NCBI GenBank assembly: GCA_023229765.1
Contig: JALNYO010000024.1
Location: 1-52,950, forward strand
Length of the DNA: 52,950 nt
Source: Syntrophales bacterium
GTDB taxonomy: Bacteria; Desulfobacterota; Syntrophia; Syntrophales; UBA5619
Reading direction: 5' to 3'
Positions 40,989 to 49,548 of this stretch are shown piece by piece (the first letter of the stretch is position 1; each line of letters starts with the position of its first letter). The notes beneath the pieces are model-generated. The model worked only from the letters and a program-made list of their open reading frames with translations. It did no database searches and was not told the origin of the DNA. Position numbers and translations under genes: made by a program.

Positions 40989-41966
40989 ATGACAAAAAAC
41001 ATGGAAGAAGCGGAACAGCTTAAAAAAATCAAGGCAGGCGACGTCCGCACCGCGTCCCGCCTGATCAGAAATATTGAAGACGAACTTCCCGAGGCGAGAA
41101 CAGCGTTGAAACGGATATTCCTCGACACCGGCCGGGCCCATGTCATCGGGATAACCGGTTCCCCCGGTGCCGGGAAGAGCACCCTCGTTGACGCGATGAT
41201 CACCTCGTTCCGGAAAATGGGAAAAACGGTCGGCGTCCTGGCCGTTGATCCGACCTCCCCCTTCACCGGCGGCGCAATCCTCGGCGACCGCATCCGGATG
41301 CAGCGCCATGCGGAGGATCCGGGCGTTTTCGTCCGGAGCCTCGCCACGCGCGGCGCCCTGGGAGGGCTTTCGAAGGCGGTGGGCGACGCGGTGCATGTGC
41401 TCGACGTGATGGGCAAGGATCTTATCCTGATCGAAACCGTCGGCACAGGCCAGCAGGAGGTGGAGATAATCAACCACTCCCATACGGTTATCGTCGTCCT
41501 CGTCCCCGGCATGGGGGATGAAATACAGGCGATCAAGGCGGGAATCATGGAAATCGCCGACATCTTTGTGATCAACAAGGCGGATCGGGACGGCGCCAAC
41601 CAACTGGCCAACGAGCTGGGTTCGATGCTGAACATGGCCCCCGCCTTTCCCGGAGGCTGGCGGCCCCCGGTCGTCAAGATCGGGAGCTGCTTTGAGCCGC
41701 AGTCTTTTACGCCCAGCATCGAGGAGCTGACAGGCGCGATCGCCGATCACTATCGGCGTCTCGAAGAAACCGGTCTCCTTGGCGACCGGATGAAGCGCAA
41801 GGCGATGGTGGAAATCGGCGAGGCTCTCCGCGACGCGATCCTGACGCCGATTCTCAGAGAGCTGACGAAAAGCGGGGAGATGGACCTAATCGTGGAGCGG
41901 CTTTTGAAGAGAGAATCCGACCCCTACACGATCGCCGAAGAGGCGGCGCGCCGGTATCTTAAGTAA
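40989..41966 (+). CDS. meaB: MeaB/ArgK-type G-protein chaperone of the mutase
   Basis: A 325-residue GTPase of the G3E/MeaB group. It has P-loop GITGSPGAGKST (residues 54-65), the switch VLAVDPTSPFTGGAILGDRIRM, a Walker-B-like ILIETVGTGQ, and the NKAD guanine motif (IFVINKADRDGA). MeaB proteins load adenosylcobalamin into the acyl-CoA mutase and protect it from inactivation, using GTP. Family members act on both MCM and ICM types, so this gene does not discriminate the substrate. It sits 70 bases after the B12 subunit and before the adenosyltransferase, completing a B12 mutase module. Confidence 0.94.
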   Translation: MTKNMEEAEQLKKIKAGDVRTASRLIRNIEDELPEARTALKRIFLDTGRAHVIGITGSPGAGKSTLVDAMITSFRKMGKTVGVLAVDPTSPFTGGAILGDRIRMQRHAEDPGVFVRSLATRGALGGLSKAVGDAVHVLDVMGKDLILIETVGTGQQEVEIINHSHTVIVVLVPGMGDEIQAIKAGIMEIADIFVINKADRDGANQLANELGSMLNMAPAFPGGWRPPVVKIGSCFEPQSFTPSIEELTGAIADHYRRLEETGLLGDRMKRKAMVEIGEALRDAILTPILRELTKSGEMDLIVERLLKRESDPYTIAEEAARRYLK

Positions 41967-41985
41967 CAAGTCAGGGGTAATTCAG

Positions 41986-42549
41986 ATGGAAACAGCAGCC
42001 GATCCACGGGAAGAGGTCATCGGAAAATACCGCCGGGGGATCATTCAGGTATATACCGGAAACGGCAAGGGAAAAACGACCGCCGCGTTCGGTCAGGCGC
42101 TGCGGGCCGTTGGCCAGGGGCTGAAAGTCTGCATCATCCAGTTCATGAAGGGGCGCAAATACGGGGAATACATAGCCGCTGAGCGCCTCTCCCCCGATTT
42201 GACCGTATATCTTTCCGGTCTTGACAGTTTTGTCATGCGCGACAATCCTGCCCCGCTCGACATCGAGCTTGCCCAAAAGGGCCTCGCTCTTGCCCGGGAG
42301 GCTGTCTCTTCGGGAAGCTACGATATGGTCATCCTCGACGAAATCAACGTAGCGCTCGACTTCAAATTAGTGCCCCTGCCTGAAGTAATCGAGCTGATTC
42401 AACAGAAACCGGCCGCGCTCGATATCGTTCTCACCGGCCGCTACGCCCCGCCGGAAATCATCGCCCTTGCCGATACGGCAAGCGAAATGCGGGAAATAAA
42501 ACACCACTATAACGCCGGCATCAAAGACCGGGCGGGAATAGAGTACTAA
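41986..42549 (+). CDS. cobO: Cob(I)alamin/cob(I)yrinate adenosyltransferase (CobA/CobO family)
   Basis: A 187-residue P-loop enzyme: YTGNGKGKTTAAFGQALRAVGQGLKV (GNGKGKTT) is the CobA/BtuR/CobO start; FMKGRKYGEY and MVILDEINVALDFKLV follow as expected. It transfers the adenosyl group from ATP to cobalt, making the cofactor that the mutase of the same operon needs. The length is typical for this class (about 190). Its stop overlaps the next start (TAATG at 42547-42551), so the two are coupled. Its placement in the mutase operon, rather than a cobalamin biosynthesis operon, suggests cofactor repair or reloading. Confidence 0.92.
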   Translation: METAADPREEVIGKYRRGIIQVYTGNGKGKTTAAFGQALRAVGQGLKVCIIQFMKGRKYGEYIAAERLSPDLTVYLSGLDSFVMRDNPAPLDIELAQKGLALAREAVSSGSYDMVILDEINVALDFKLVPLPEVIELIQQKPAALDIVLTGRYAPPEIIALADTASEMREIKHHYNAGIKDRAGIEY

Positions 42550-43292
42550 TGGAATTATCGGTAATCGCATCGGGAAGTAATGGAAACTGCTATCTTCTGG
42601 AAGAAAGCGGCGCCTCGGTGCTGATCGATGCCGGCATAGGCCTCCATGAGACAGTCCAAAGGCTTGCCGCGCTCGGCAAGGATATCCGGCAGTTAAACGG
42701 CATTGTCCTCTCTCACGCCCACTCGGATCATTATCAGGGGATAGGTCCCCTCTCCAGAAATCTGGATATCCCCGTCTATGCCGACCGGGAGGTCTATAAA
42801 TCCTGCCGGGAGAGGCTGGGAAAAGTTGAGATCCACCATTTTCAAGGATGTTTCCAGATCAACGGAATGGTGATCACCCCGGTGGAAACATCCCATGACG
42901 TCGTCTCGTTCGGTTTTGTCGTCGGCAGCCTGGGGATCTTCACCGATACGGGCCGCGTCACCGGAGGGATGAAAGAGGCGATGGGCAATCTGAAGGTTGT
43001 CGTTCTGGAATCGAATTACGACGAGGAAATGCTTTTTCACGGCCCCTACCCCGCGCATCTGAAGGCCAGGATTGCCTCCGACCGCGGCCATCTGAGCAAC
43101 GACGATGCGAGCGATTTTATCAGCCGTTACGGGACCCACCTTTCGCTGGTGCTGCTGGCGCATCTCTCCGAAAAAAACAACACCGTAATCAAGGTGAAAG
43201 AGGCTTTCGAAAATCTTAACGGGGGAAGCAGATACGTTGTCTGCTCCCGCCTCCGGCAAACAGGCACATATCGAATTAACCAGGAAGATTAA
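42549..43292 (+). CDS. MBL-fold metallohydrolase (YycJ/WalJ type)
   Basis: A 247-residue metallo-beta-lactamase-fold protein. The opening MELSVIASGSNGNCYLLEE and the motif LSHAHSDHYQGIGPL, plus SHDVVSFGFVVGSLGIFTDTGR and LLAHLSEKNN, are the YycJ-type signature. Those proteins are thought to act on DNA or phosphodiester ends, and in Firmicutes are linked with WalK/R. Here it lies in the B12/valine operon with no obvious link. It starts within the cobO stop and ends 10 bases before ilvD. Signal peptide and other domains are absent. Function unproven. Confidence 0.86.
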   Translation: MELSVIASGSNGNCYLLEESGASVLIDAGIGLHETVQRLAALGKDIRQLNGIVLSHAHSDHYQGIGPLSRNLDIPVYADREVYKSCRERLGKVEIHHFQGCFQINGMVITPVETSHDVVSFGFVVGSLGIFTDTGRVTGGMKEAMGNLKVVVLESNYDEEMLFHGPYPAHLKARIASDRGHLSNDDASDFISRYGTHLSLVLLAHLSEKNNTVIKVKEAFENLNGGSRYVVCSRLRQTGTYRINQED

Positions 43293-43302
43293 GGAGTTTA
43301 GC

Positions 43303-44961
43303 ATGAGAAGCGACCAAGCCAAGAAGGGCGTTGAACGGGCGCCGCACCGTTCGCTAATGAAGGCATCGGGCTATACGGACTGGGAGATTGACCGTCCCTG
43401 GATTGGGGTGGTAAACGCCTATAACGCGATTATTCCGGGACATGTGCACCTGAAGCGAATCGCCGAAGCGGTGAAGATCGGGGTGTATGCCGCGGGGGGG
43501 CTTCCCATTGAGTTCCCCGTCATCGGCGTCTGCGACGGCATAGCGATGAACCATATCGGCATGAAGTTTTCGCTGCCGAGCCGGGAGATCGTCATGGACT
43601 CGATCGAAATCATGACGCAGGGGCACGCCTTGGACGCCCTGGTTATGGTCACCAACTGCGACAAGATCATCCCCGGCATGGCGATGGCGGCGGCGGAGTT
43701 GAACGTCCCGTCCATCGTGGTCAGCGGCGGGCCGATGCTGGCGGGGCTCCATAACGGAAAAGAGATAGACCTTGCCACTGTTTTTGAGGCCGTAGGCAAG
43801 CACATTGCCGGCAACATGACCGATGCCGAACTGGGGGAGATAGAAAACTCCGCCTGTCCCGGCTGCGGCTCCTGCGCGGGGATGTTCACCGCCAACACGA
43901 TGAACTGCATGATGGAAGCGATTGGGCTCGGTCTGCCGGGAAACGGAACCATCCCCGCCGTCTATTCCGAACGGGACCGTCTGGCCAAGGAAGCAGGGCG
44001 GAAAATCATGGAACTCCTGGAAAGGAATATCCTCCCCCGCGACATCCTGACGAAAGAAGCGTTCGAAAACGCCATCGCCGTCGATCTCGCCCTGGGCGGC
44101 TCCACCAACACCGCCCTCCATCTGCCCGCAATCGCCCATGCGGCGGGGATCGAGCTGCCGATCGAACTTTTCAACACGATCGCGGAGCGGGTTCCCCATC
44201 TGTGCAACATGAGCCCCGGCGGCAGCCACCATATCCAGGACCTCTACCGCGCCGGCGGCGTCCAGGCCGTCATGGCCCGTCTGGCAGAAGGAGGCCTGCT
44301 GCGTCAGGAACTCATCACCGCCACCGGGAAAACCGTCGGCGAAAACCTGCGCGGAGTCCGCGTCAGGGATGAAAACGTGATCCGCCCGCTGGCCACTCCG
44401 TACCATGCGAAAGGCGGGCTCGCGGTGCTCAAGGGAACGCTCGCCCCCCTGGGCGGCATCGTCAAGCAGTCGGCCGTGGCCGATGAGATGCTCGTCCATA
44501 CCGGGCCGGCCCGGGTATTTGAAAGCGAGGAGGCCGCCTACCAGGCCATCCGCCAAAAATCAATCAAGGACGGAGACGTACTGGTGATCCGCTACGAGGG
44601 GCCAAAAGGCGGGCCGGGGATGCGCGAAATGCTCACCCCCACCTCTGCCCTTGCCGGCATGGGGATGGACAAAACCGTCGCCCTGATCACCGACGGGCGC
44701 TTCAGCGGCGCCAGCCGGGGCGCGTCCATCGGCCATGTATCGCCGGAGGCGGCCGCGGGCGGCCCGATCGCGCTGGTGCGCGAAGGCGATCTGATCGCCA
44801 TTGATATCCCCGCGAAAAAGCTTGATCTCCTTGTGGATGAAAAGGAGCTGGAACGCCGCCGCGCCGAATGGAAACCCTATGAACAGCCGGTGGACAGCCC
44901 GTTTTTGAACCGTTATCGCCGGGTCGTCACTTCGGGCAACCGGGGCGCGGTTCTGTGCTAA
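43303..44961 (+). CDS. ilvD: Dihydroxy-acid dehydratase
   Basis: A 552-residue Fe-S dehydratase of the IlvD/Edd family, matching the IlvD length and start (MRSDQAKKGVERAPHRSLMKASGYTD). It has the cluster Cys in VTNCDKI, CPGCGSCAGMFTANTMNC, and the C-terminal ITDGRFSGASRG. It makes 2-keto acids from 2,3-dihydroxy acids in valine and isoleucine biosynthesis. Its location next to the mutase is worth noting: isobutyryl-CoA derives from valine, which would fit an ICM-type mutase, but this link is speculative. The ATG at 43303 follows AAGGAG. An earlier in-frame start at 43237 would overlap the hydrolase gene. Confidence 0.95.
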   Translation: MRSDQAKKGVERAPHRSLMKASGYTDWEIDRPWIGVVNAYNAIIPGHVHLKRIAEAVKIGVYAAGGLPIEFPVIGVCDGIAMNHIGMKFSLPSREIVMDSIEIMTQGHALDALVMVTNCDKIIPGMAMAAAELNVPSIVVSGGPMLAGLHNGKEIDLATVFEAVGKHIAGNMTDAELGEIENSACPGCGSCAGMFTANTMNCMMEAIGLGLPGNGTIPAVYSERDRLAKEAGRKIMELLERNILPRDILTKEAFENAIAVDLALGGSTNTALHLPAIAHAAGIELPIELFNTIAERVPHLCNMSPGGSHHIQDLYRAGGVQAVMARLAEGGLLRQELITATGKTVGENLRGVRVRDENVIRPLATPYHAKGGLAVLKGTLAPLGGIVKQSAVADEMLVHTGPARVFESEEAAYQAIRQKSIKDGDVLVIRYEGPKGGPGMREMLTPTSALAGMGMDKTVALITDGRFSGASRGASIGHVSPEAAAGGPIALVREGDLIAIDIPAKKLDLLVDEKELERRRAEWKPYEQPVDSPFLNRYRRVVTSGNRGAVLC

Positions 44962-44986
44962 TTAGTTAGAGCTTTATGGATGCAAA

Positions 44987-46207
44987 ATGACGAGTCGTCC
45001 CTGGTTAAAAACCTTTCCGTCGCTCCAGGAACGTGATTTCCGCGTCCTTTGGGCAGGGATGCTGCCGGGCATTCTGGCGATACAGATGAATTTCTTTACC
45101 AATGGCTATCTTGCCTTCGAGCTTACCGGCAAGGCAGCGTCAATCGGCCTGATATCGCTCGGATTCGGCATTCCCATGCTCTGTTTCTCCCTGCCGGCTG
45201 GCGTAATCGCCGACCGGTATTCCAAGCGGATGATTTTATTGGCCTCCCAGGGAGTTACCACCGCCGCCGCGTTGCTCATGGCCGTTTTAGTGATATCGGG
45301 CGCCCTCGGAATATGGCAGATGGCGGCCATCTCCTTTCTTCAGGGAACCGCCTTCTCCTTTCAAATGCCGGCCCGCCAGTCCTTTATAGCTGAACTCGTC
45401 AGCCCTAAATATTTGCTGAACGCGATTGCCTTAAACAGCGCCGGGTTCAATGCCTGCCGGGTTATCGGCCCGCCGCTTGCCGGGTGGCTGATCGGCATCA
45501 GTTGGATAAACGCGGGCGGCGTCTATCTGCTGATGGCCGCCATGTATGTTTTGGTAATCCCCAGCATTCTTAGAATCCCCGACCGCGCACAAAGGAAAGA
45601 ACCTGGCGCAAAGGGGTGGCAATCTTTCGTTCAGGGAATTTCCTATATCCGGGGAAACCAGGTCCTGCTGGTACTTCTTGTATTGAGCATCGCCCCGATC
45701 ATCCTCGGCATGCCCTTCCAGGCCCTGATGCCGGTATTTGCAAAAAATATCTTCGCCGTGGGCCCCGCGGGGCTGGGGATGCTGATGATGGCAAACGGCG
45801 CCGGCGCCATCGCCGGGTCACTTGCCATCGCCTCGTCAGGCAGTCTAAAGCGGCCCGGCATGGTTCAGCTTGCCCTCGGGGCTCTCTTAGGGGTGACGCT
45901 GGCGATTTTTGCCTTCAGCGGTTCTTTTTACCTGGCGCTGCCAATGCTCTTTGTCATCGGCATCGCCTCCTCAGGCTATCTTTCCCTGAACGCCACCCTC
46001 ATCATGGGCCGCTCAGAAAGGCAATATCACGGCCGCGTCATGAGCGTTTACATGCTTACCTTTTCCGCCCTGCCTCTGGGAAACATGCTCATGAGCCTTT
46101 TGACCGACGCCTTTGGAGTTCAGGCAGCGGTCGGGTCTGGCGGGCTTTTACTGGCCCTTGCGGTCATCATCTTCGGTCTTTCCAGCCGCGCCTATCGCGG
46201 GATATGA
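44987..46207 (+). CDS. Major facilitator superfamily exporter
   Basis: A 406-residue membrane protein with about 11 or 12 hydrophobic segments. The N-terminus (SRPWLKTFPSLQERDFRVLWAGMLP) is the EntS/MFS_3-type opening, and the motif AGVIADRYSKRMILLASQG between segments 2 and 3 is the MFS loop (GxxxDRxGRR). A large cytoplasmic loop near residue 200 (RIPDRAQRKEPGAKGW) splits the two halves. The export direction is inferred from the EntS-like sequence. It begins 26 bases after ilvD and is followed by the efflux operon; it may belong to neither. Ribosome site weak. Confidence 0.88.
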   Translation: MTSRPWLKTFPSLQERDFRVLWAGMLPGILAIQMNFFTNGYLAFELTGKAASIGLISLGFGIPMLCFSLPAGVIADRYSKRMILLASQGVTTAAALLMAVLVISGALGIWQMAAISFLQGTAFSFQMPARQSFIAELVSPKYLLNAIALNSAGFNACRVIGPPLAGWLIGISWINAGGVYLLMAAMYVLVIPSILRIPDRAQRKEPGAKGWQSFVQGISYIRGNQVLLVLLVLSIAPIILGMPFQALMPVFAKNIFAVGPAGLGMLMMANGAGAIAGSLAIASSGSLKRPGMVQLALGALLGVTLAIFAFSGSFYLALPMLFVIGIASSGYLSLNATLIMGRSERQYHGRVMSVYMLTFSALPLGNMLMSLLTDAFGVQAAVGSGGLLLALAVIIFGLSSRAYRGI

Positions 46208-46332
46208 ACCCTCGCCGCCTGCAAACATTTGTTTTGCGTATGGTCGTTATTTACGGTATATTCCGCGCATCGCCGTTTTGTCCATAGCCGAAGGCAGGGA
46301 ACTGGGGCGGTCTTTTTTATGGGGAACGGATA

Positions 46333-47607
46333 ATGTTTAGAAAAGCGGCGCTTATCGGTTTTATCTTGGGGATAATGCCGGCCTTCATGGGGTCGGCTTC
46401 GGCGTTGACGCTGCAGGATGCTTTGTCAAAGGCGCGGGAAAACCTCCCCTCCTATCAGGCGGTGAAAAAAAAGGTGGAGGCGGCTGACGCTTCATATCAA
46501 GCGACACTTGGTCCCTACCTTCCCAGCATAGATGCGTCCGCGCAGGCGGATCGGGACTATAGAAGCAGCGACGATTACAGCACAAAGGGCTACGGCGCGA
46601 CGCTTTCTTACGGCCTCTTCAATCCCCGGCGCCGTCCTGTGAGGGATATAGCGGGATTCAATCTCGAAACACAAAAGGAAGAGCTGCGGAAAAATCTGCT
46701 CGAACTCGACTATCGGGTAAAGGTCATCTTTTACACGGCTCTGGCTGATAAAAATATCCTTGATCAGCGCCGGATCCAACTAAAGAATGCCCAGACGGAT
46801 TATGACATCGCTGAAGGGAGGCGCAAGCTGGGCGTCGCGCGGCTTTCCGAGGTTCTTCAGGCCTCCGTGCGTCTCGAACAGGCCCGTTTCAACGTCGTTC
46901 AGGCGGAGGGGGAACTCAACAAAACCGTCTCCGAGCTCTCTTCCCTGATCGGCAAAGCGGAGCTTGATGTTCATAATGCATACGAAAACAATATTTTGAA
47001 CGATCTTCCGGAAGGAACGTTGTCGTTCGACAGCGCCCTCCCGGAGTTCAACCCCCTGGCCGACGCCACGCTTCAGCGGCCGGAAATACGCCAAGCGGAA
47101 ATCGCCCTGAAAACGGCCCAAAGCAACCTTTCATTGTCCGGGGCCGATTTTTATCCGACCCTGTCCGCCAATCTCTCGTACAGCCGGGGTGATGCGGGCA
47201 CGTTGGGAACAAGGATGGTGGAAGACAAAAACATCGGTTTAACAGCATCCTGGAATATCTTCGAACTGGGCAAATTCTACCGGAAGAAAGCTGCGGGAAT
47301 TGAGATTGCGATTTCCGACGAAAACATCAAGGAGCTGAAAAGGCAGCTCCTGCTTGATTGCCGCAAGGGGTGGGAGGATCTCGCGACGGCGATGCGCAAC
47401 AATAAGGTTGCCGGCGCACAACTTCAGCAGGCGACTCAGAACTACGAACAGGCCTTTGGCGAATACAAGGTCGGCGTGGGGGACATCCTGTCGCTTGTCC
47501 AGGCGGAAAGCCTCTTGGCCGGCGCGCGGGAACAACTGATTGCCGCGCAGTTGAACGTCGCCCTGGCCACGGCCCTTCTGGAAAAAATATCGGGAAAACA
47601 GCTTTGA
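46333..47607 (+). CDS. TolC-family outer membrane efflux protein
   Basis: A 424-residue protein with a signal peptide (FRKAALIGFILGIMPAFMGSASALT) and long coiled-coil helices in two repeats (around residues 35-200 and 245-415), as expected for the TolC/OEP fold. YQAVKKKVEAADASYQATLGPYLPSIDASAQA and RPEIRQAEIALKTAQSNLSLSGADFYPTLSANL are the corresponding repeat starts. It forms the outer-membrane tunnel of a tripartite efflux or secretion machine. The first gene of the cluster 46333-51981. The start has only a weak ribosome site (GGGGAACGGATA). Confidence 0.92.
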   Translation: MFRKAALIGFILGIMPAFMGSASALTLQDALSKARENLPSYQAVKKKVEAADASYQATLGPYLPSIDASAQADRDYRSSDDYSTKGYGATLSYGLFNPRRRPVRDIAGFNLETQKEELRKNLLELDYRVKVIFYTALADKNILDQRRIQLKNAQTDYDIAEGRRKLGVARLSEVLQASVRLEQARFNVVQAEGELNKTVSELSSLIGKAELDVHNAYENNILNDLPEGTLSFDSALPEFNPLADATLQRPEIRQAEIALKTAQSNLSLSGADFYPTLSANLSYSRGDAGTLGTRMVEDKNIGLTASWNIFELGKFYRKKAAGIEIAISDENIKELKRQLLLDCRKGWEDLATAMRNNKVAGAQLQQATQNYEQAFGEYKVGVGDILSLVQAESLLAGAREQLIAAQLNVALATALLEKISGKQL

Positions 47608-47650
47608 TTAGAGAAACGCGAAAGAAATATGTGTCTTACGAGGGAATAAC

Positions 47651-48874
47651 GTGAAGAAAAAATTATTGTGGGCAGTTGTTCTGATTGCAATACTGAGCGC
47701 GGGAGGATTTGCCGGATACAAAAAGCTGTACCCCAAACCGCAGACACAGGTTCTCGAGACAGGACGGGTGGAAAAGGGCAATATCCGGGGCGTGCTTGTC
47801 GAAACCGGGATCATCAAATCCCAGGTGGGGGCGGTGGTGAAAATCGGCGCCCGGGCCACAGGCAGACTGGATAAAATGCTCGTCAAGGTGGGAGACCGGG
47901 TCAAGGCCGGACAATTTATCGCCAAAATAGACGACCGGGAAACCCTGAAAGCGATCGATCAGCAGAAGGCCGCCCTGCGCGTCGCCCAAAGCACCCTGGC
48001 GCAGACCAAACTTACCTACCCGCAGAAAATAAAGGAGGCGGAGGCGAATCGGAGCTACGCCCGCATCGCCTACGAGCGCCAGCAGGAACTGCTCAAAAAG
48101 GAATACACTACAAAAGATGCGCTGGACCGGGCGCAGAATCAATCCCTGGCGGCGGAGGCGGTTTTGCAGCGGCTCAAAGAGGAGTTCGTCACGCAAGAGC
48201 AGATCGCCAACTCCACGATCAAAGAAATAACGGCCCAGCTCGAACAGCAGGAGATCCGGCTTTCCTATACGCGCATCTATTCGCCGCTCGCCGGGATCGT
48301 CGCCGATGTCACCGGGCAGGAGGGCGAAACGATCGTCGCCGGTCTTCAGGTCGCCAACCTCGTTACGGTTCTCGATCCGACGCGACTCGAAATGTGGACT
48401 TATATTGACGAAACCGATGTCGGCCGGGCAAAAAATGGGCAGATGGTCGAATACACCGTCGATACCTTCCCCGACCGCACCTTCGCCAGTTCAATCGAGA
48501 GAATCAACCCCCAGCCGGTCGTCAAGGACAACATCGTTTATTACCTCGCAACGGTGAAAGTCTCCCCCGCCGACGCGGCCTTCCTCCGTCCGGAGATGAC
48601 AACCCATGTGAAGATCGTCCTGACCGAAAAGTCAGACGTGCTGACGGTTCCGAACGCCGCGATCAAATTCGAAAAAGGACGTCAGATCGCATATATAGCA
48701 GCGAAAGGTTCCCGGTCCGTCAAAAAGGTGCAGTTGAAGCTCGGAATCCGCGGCGAAGAGCGCACCGAGGTTCTCTCCGGGGTTGCCGAGGGAACCGAAC
48801 TTGCGACAAAACTCGTCCTGCCGACCGCGCCCAAGAACGGCGCTGCTAAAAACGCGAGTGGAAGCCGTCCATGA
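47651..48874 (+). CDS. Periplasmic adaptor (MacA/HlyD-type membrane fusion protein)
   Basis: A 407-residue adaptor: one N-terminal membrane anchor (KLLWAVVLIAILSAGGFAGY), a lipoyl/biotinyl-like part (GAVVKIGARATGRLDKMLVKVGDRVKAGQFIAKID), a helical hairpin (residues 100-200, with AALRVAQSTLAQTKLTYPQ), then a beta-barrel (LDPTRLEMWTYIDETDVGR) and C-terminal part (VPNAAIKFEKGRQ). It links the ABC permease to the TolC homologue. The start is GTG at 47651 with GAGGGA in front. The last bases overlap the ATPase start (ATGA). Confidence 0.92.
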   Translation: MKKKLLWAVVLIAILSAGGFAGYKKLYPKPQTQVLETGRVEKGNIRGVLVETGIIKSQVGAVVKIGARATGRLDKMLVKVGDRVKAGQFIAKIDDRETLKAIDQQKAALRVAQSTLAQTKLTYPQKIKEAEANRSYARIAYERQQELLKKEYTTKDALDRAQNQSLAAEAVLQRLKEEFVTQEQIANSTIKEITAQLEQQEIRLSYTRIYSPLAGIVADVTGQEGETIVAGLQVANLVTVLDPTRLEMWTYIDETDVGRAKNGQMVEYTVDTFPDRTFASSIERINPQPVVKDNIVYYLATVKVSPADAAFLRPEMTTHVKIVLTEKSDVLTVPNAAIKFEKGRQIAYIAAKGSRSVKKVQLKLGIRGEERTEVLSGVAEGTELATKLVLPTAPKNGAAKNASGSRP

Positions 48875-49548
48875 CCGCACTATGCCTGATGGAAAATGTT
48901 ACAAAGACCTTCAGCCTCGGCGAAAACGTATCCGTCGAGGTGCTGAAGGGAATCGACCTGGCGGTTGACGAAGGGGAATTCATCGCCATCATGGGCACGT
49001 CGGGCTCGGGGAAATCCACGCTGATGAACCTGATCGGCTGCCTCGACGTCCCAACTTCCGGGCGCTATCTGCTAGCAGGGAGGGAGGTGCTGGGACTGCA
49101 GGACGACGATCTTTCCGAACTTCGCAACACCCATATCGGCTTTGTTTTTCAGAGCTTCTATCTTCTCCCCTATGCGACCGTTCTGGAAAATGTGCTGCTG
49201 CCGACGCTTTACAGGGAAAAAGGGGGGGGACACGTCGAGAAGCGCGCCGTTGAACTTCTCCACCTGGTCGGCCTCGAAAAGCGGATGAACTTCCGTCCGA
49301 ACCGGCTCTCCGGGGGGGAACAGCAGCGGGTAGCCCTCTGTAGGGCATTGATGAACGACCCGGAGATGATCCTTGCCGACGAGCCGACCGGTCAATTGGA
49401 CAGCAAAACCGCCTCGGAAATCATGAACCTGCTTGCCGAAATGAACAAAAAAGGCAAAACCGTAATCCTCGTGACCCACGACGCGGCGATTGCCGCCAAC
49501 GCCCAGCGGATCATCCGGATAAAAGACGGTGTCATCATCGATGAGTAG
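48871..49548 (+). CDS. ABC transporter ATP-binding protein (MacB/LolD type)
   Basis: A 225-residue ATPase. Walker A is GTSGSGKST, the Q-loop and FVFQSFYLLPYATVLENVLLP region is that of the MacB/LolD class, the signature is LSGGEQQRVALCRAL, and Walker B is ILADEPTGQLDSKT with a downstream switch His (VTHD). The ATP-driven motor of a mechanotransmission-type export system. Coupled to the adaptor by a four-base overlap, and the following permease overlaps its 3' end by eight bases. Confidence 0.94.
   Translation: MTALCLMENVTKTFSLGENVSVEVLKGIDLAVDEGEFIAIMGTSGSGKSTLMNLIGCLDVPTSGRYLLAGREVLGLQDDDLSELRNTHIGFVFQSFYLLPYATVLENVLLPTLYREKGGGHVEKRAVELLHLVGLEKRMNFRPNRLSGGEQQRVALCRALMNDPEMILADEPTGQLDSKTASEIMNLLAEMNKKGKTVILVTHDAAIAANAQRIIRIKDGVIIDE

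Noticed and set aside
43354..44556. 400-residue minus-strand open frame
   Set aside because: Antisense to ilvD, whose motifs are all in place. The product is low-complexity, Asp/Gly/His-rich shadow sequence.
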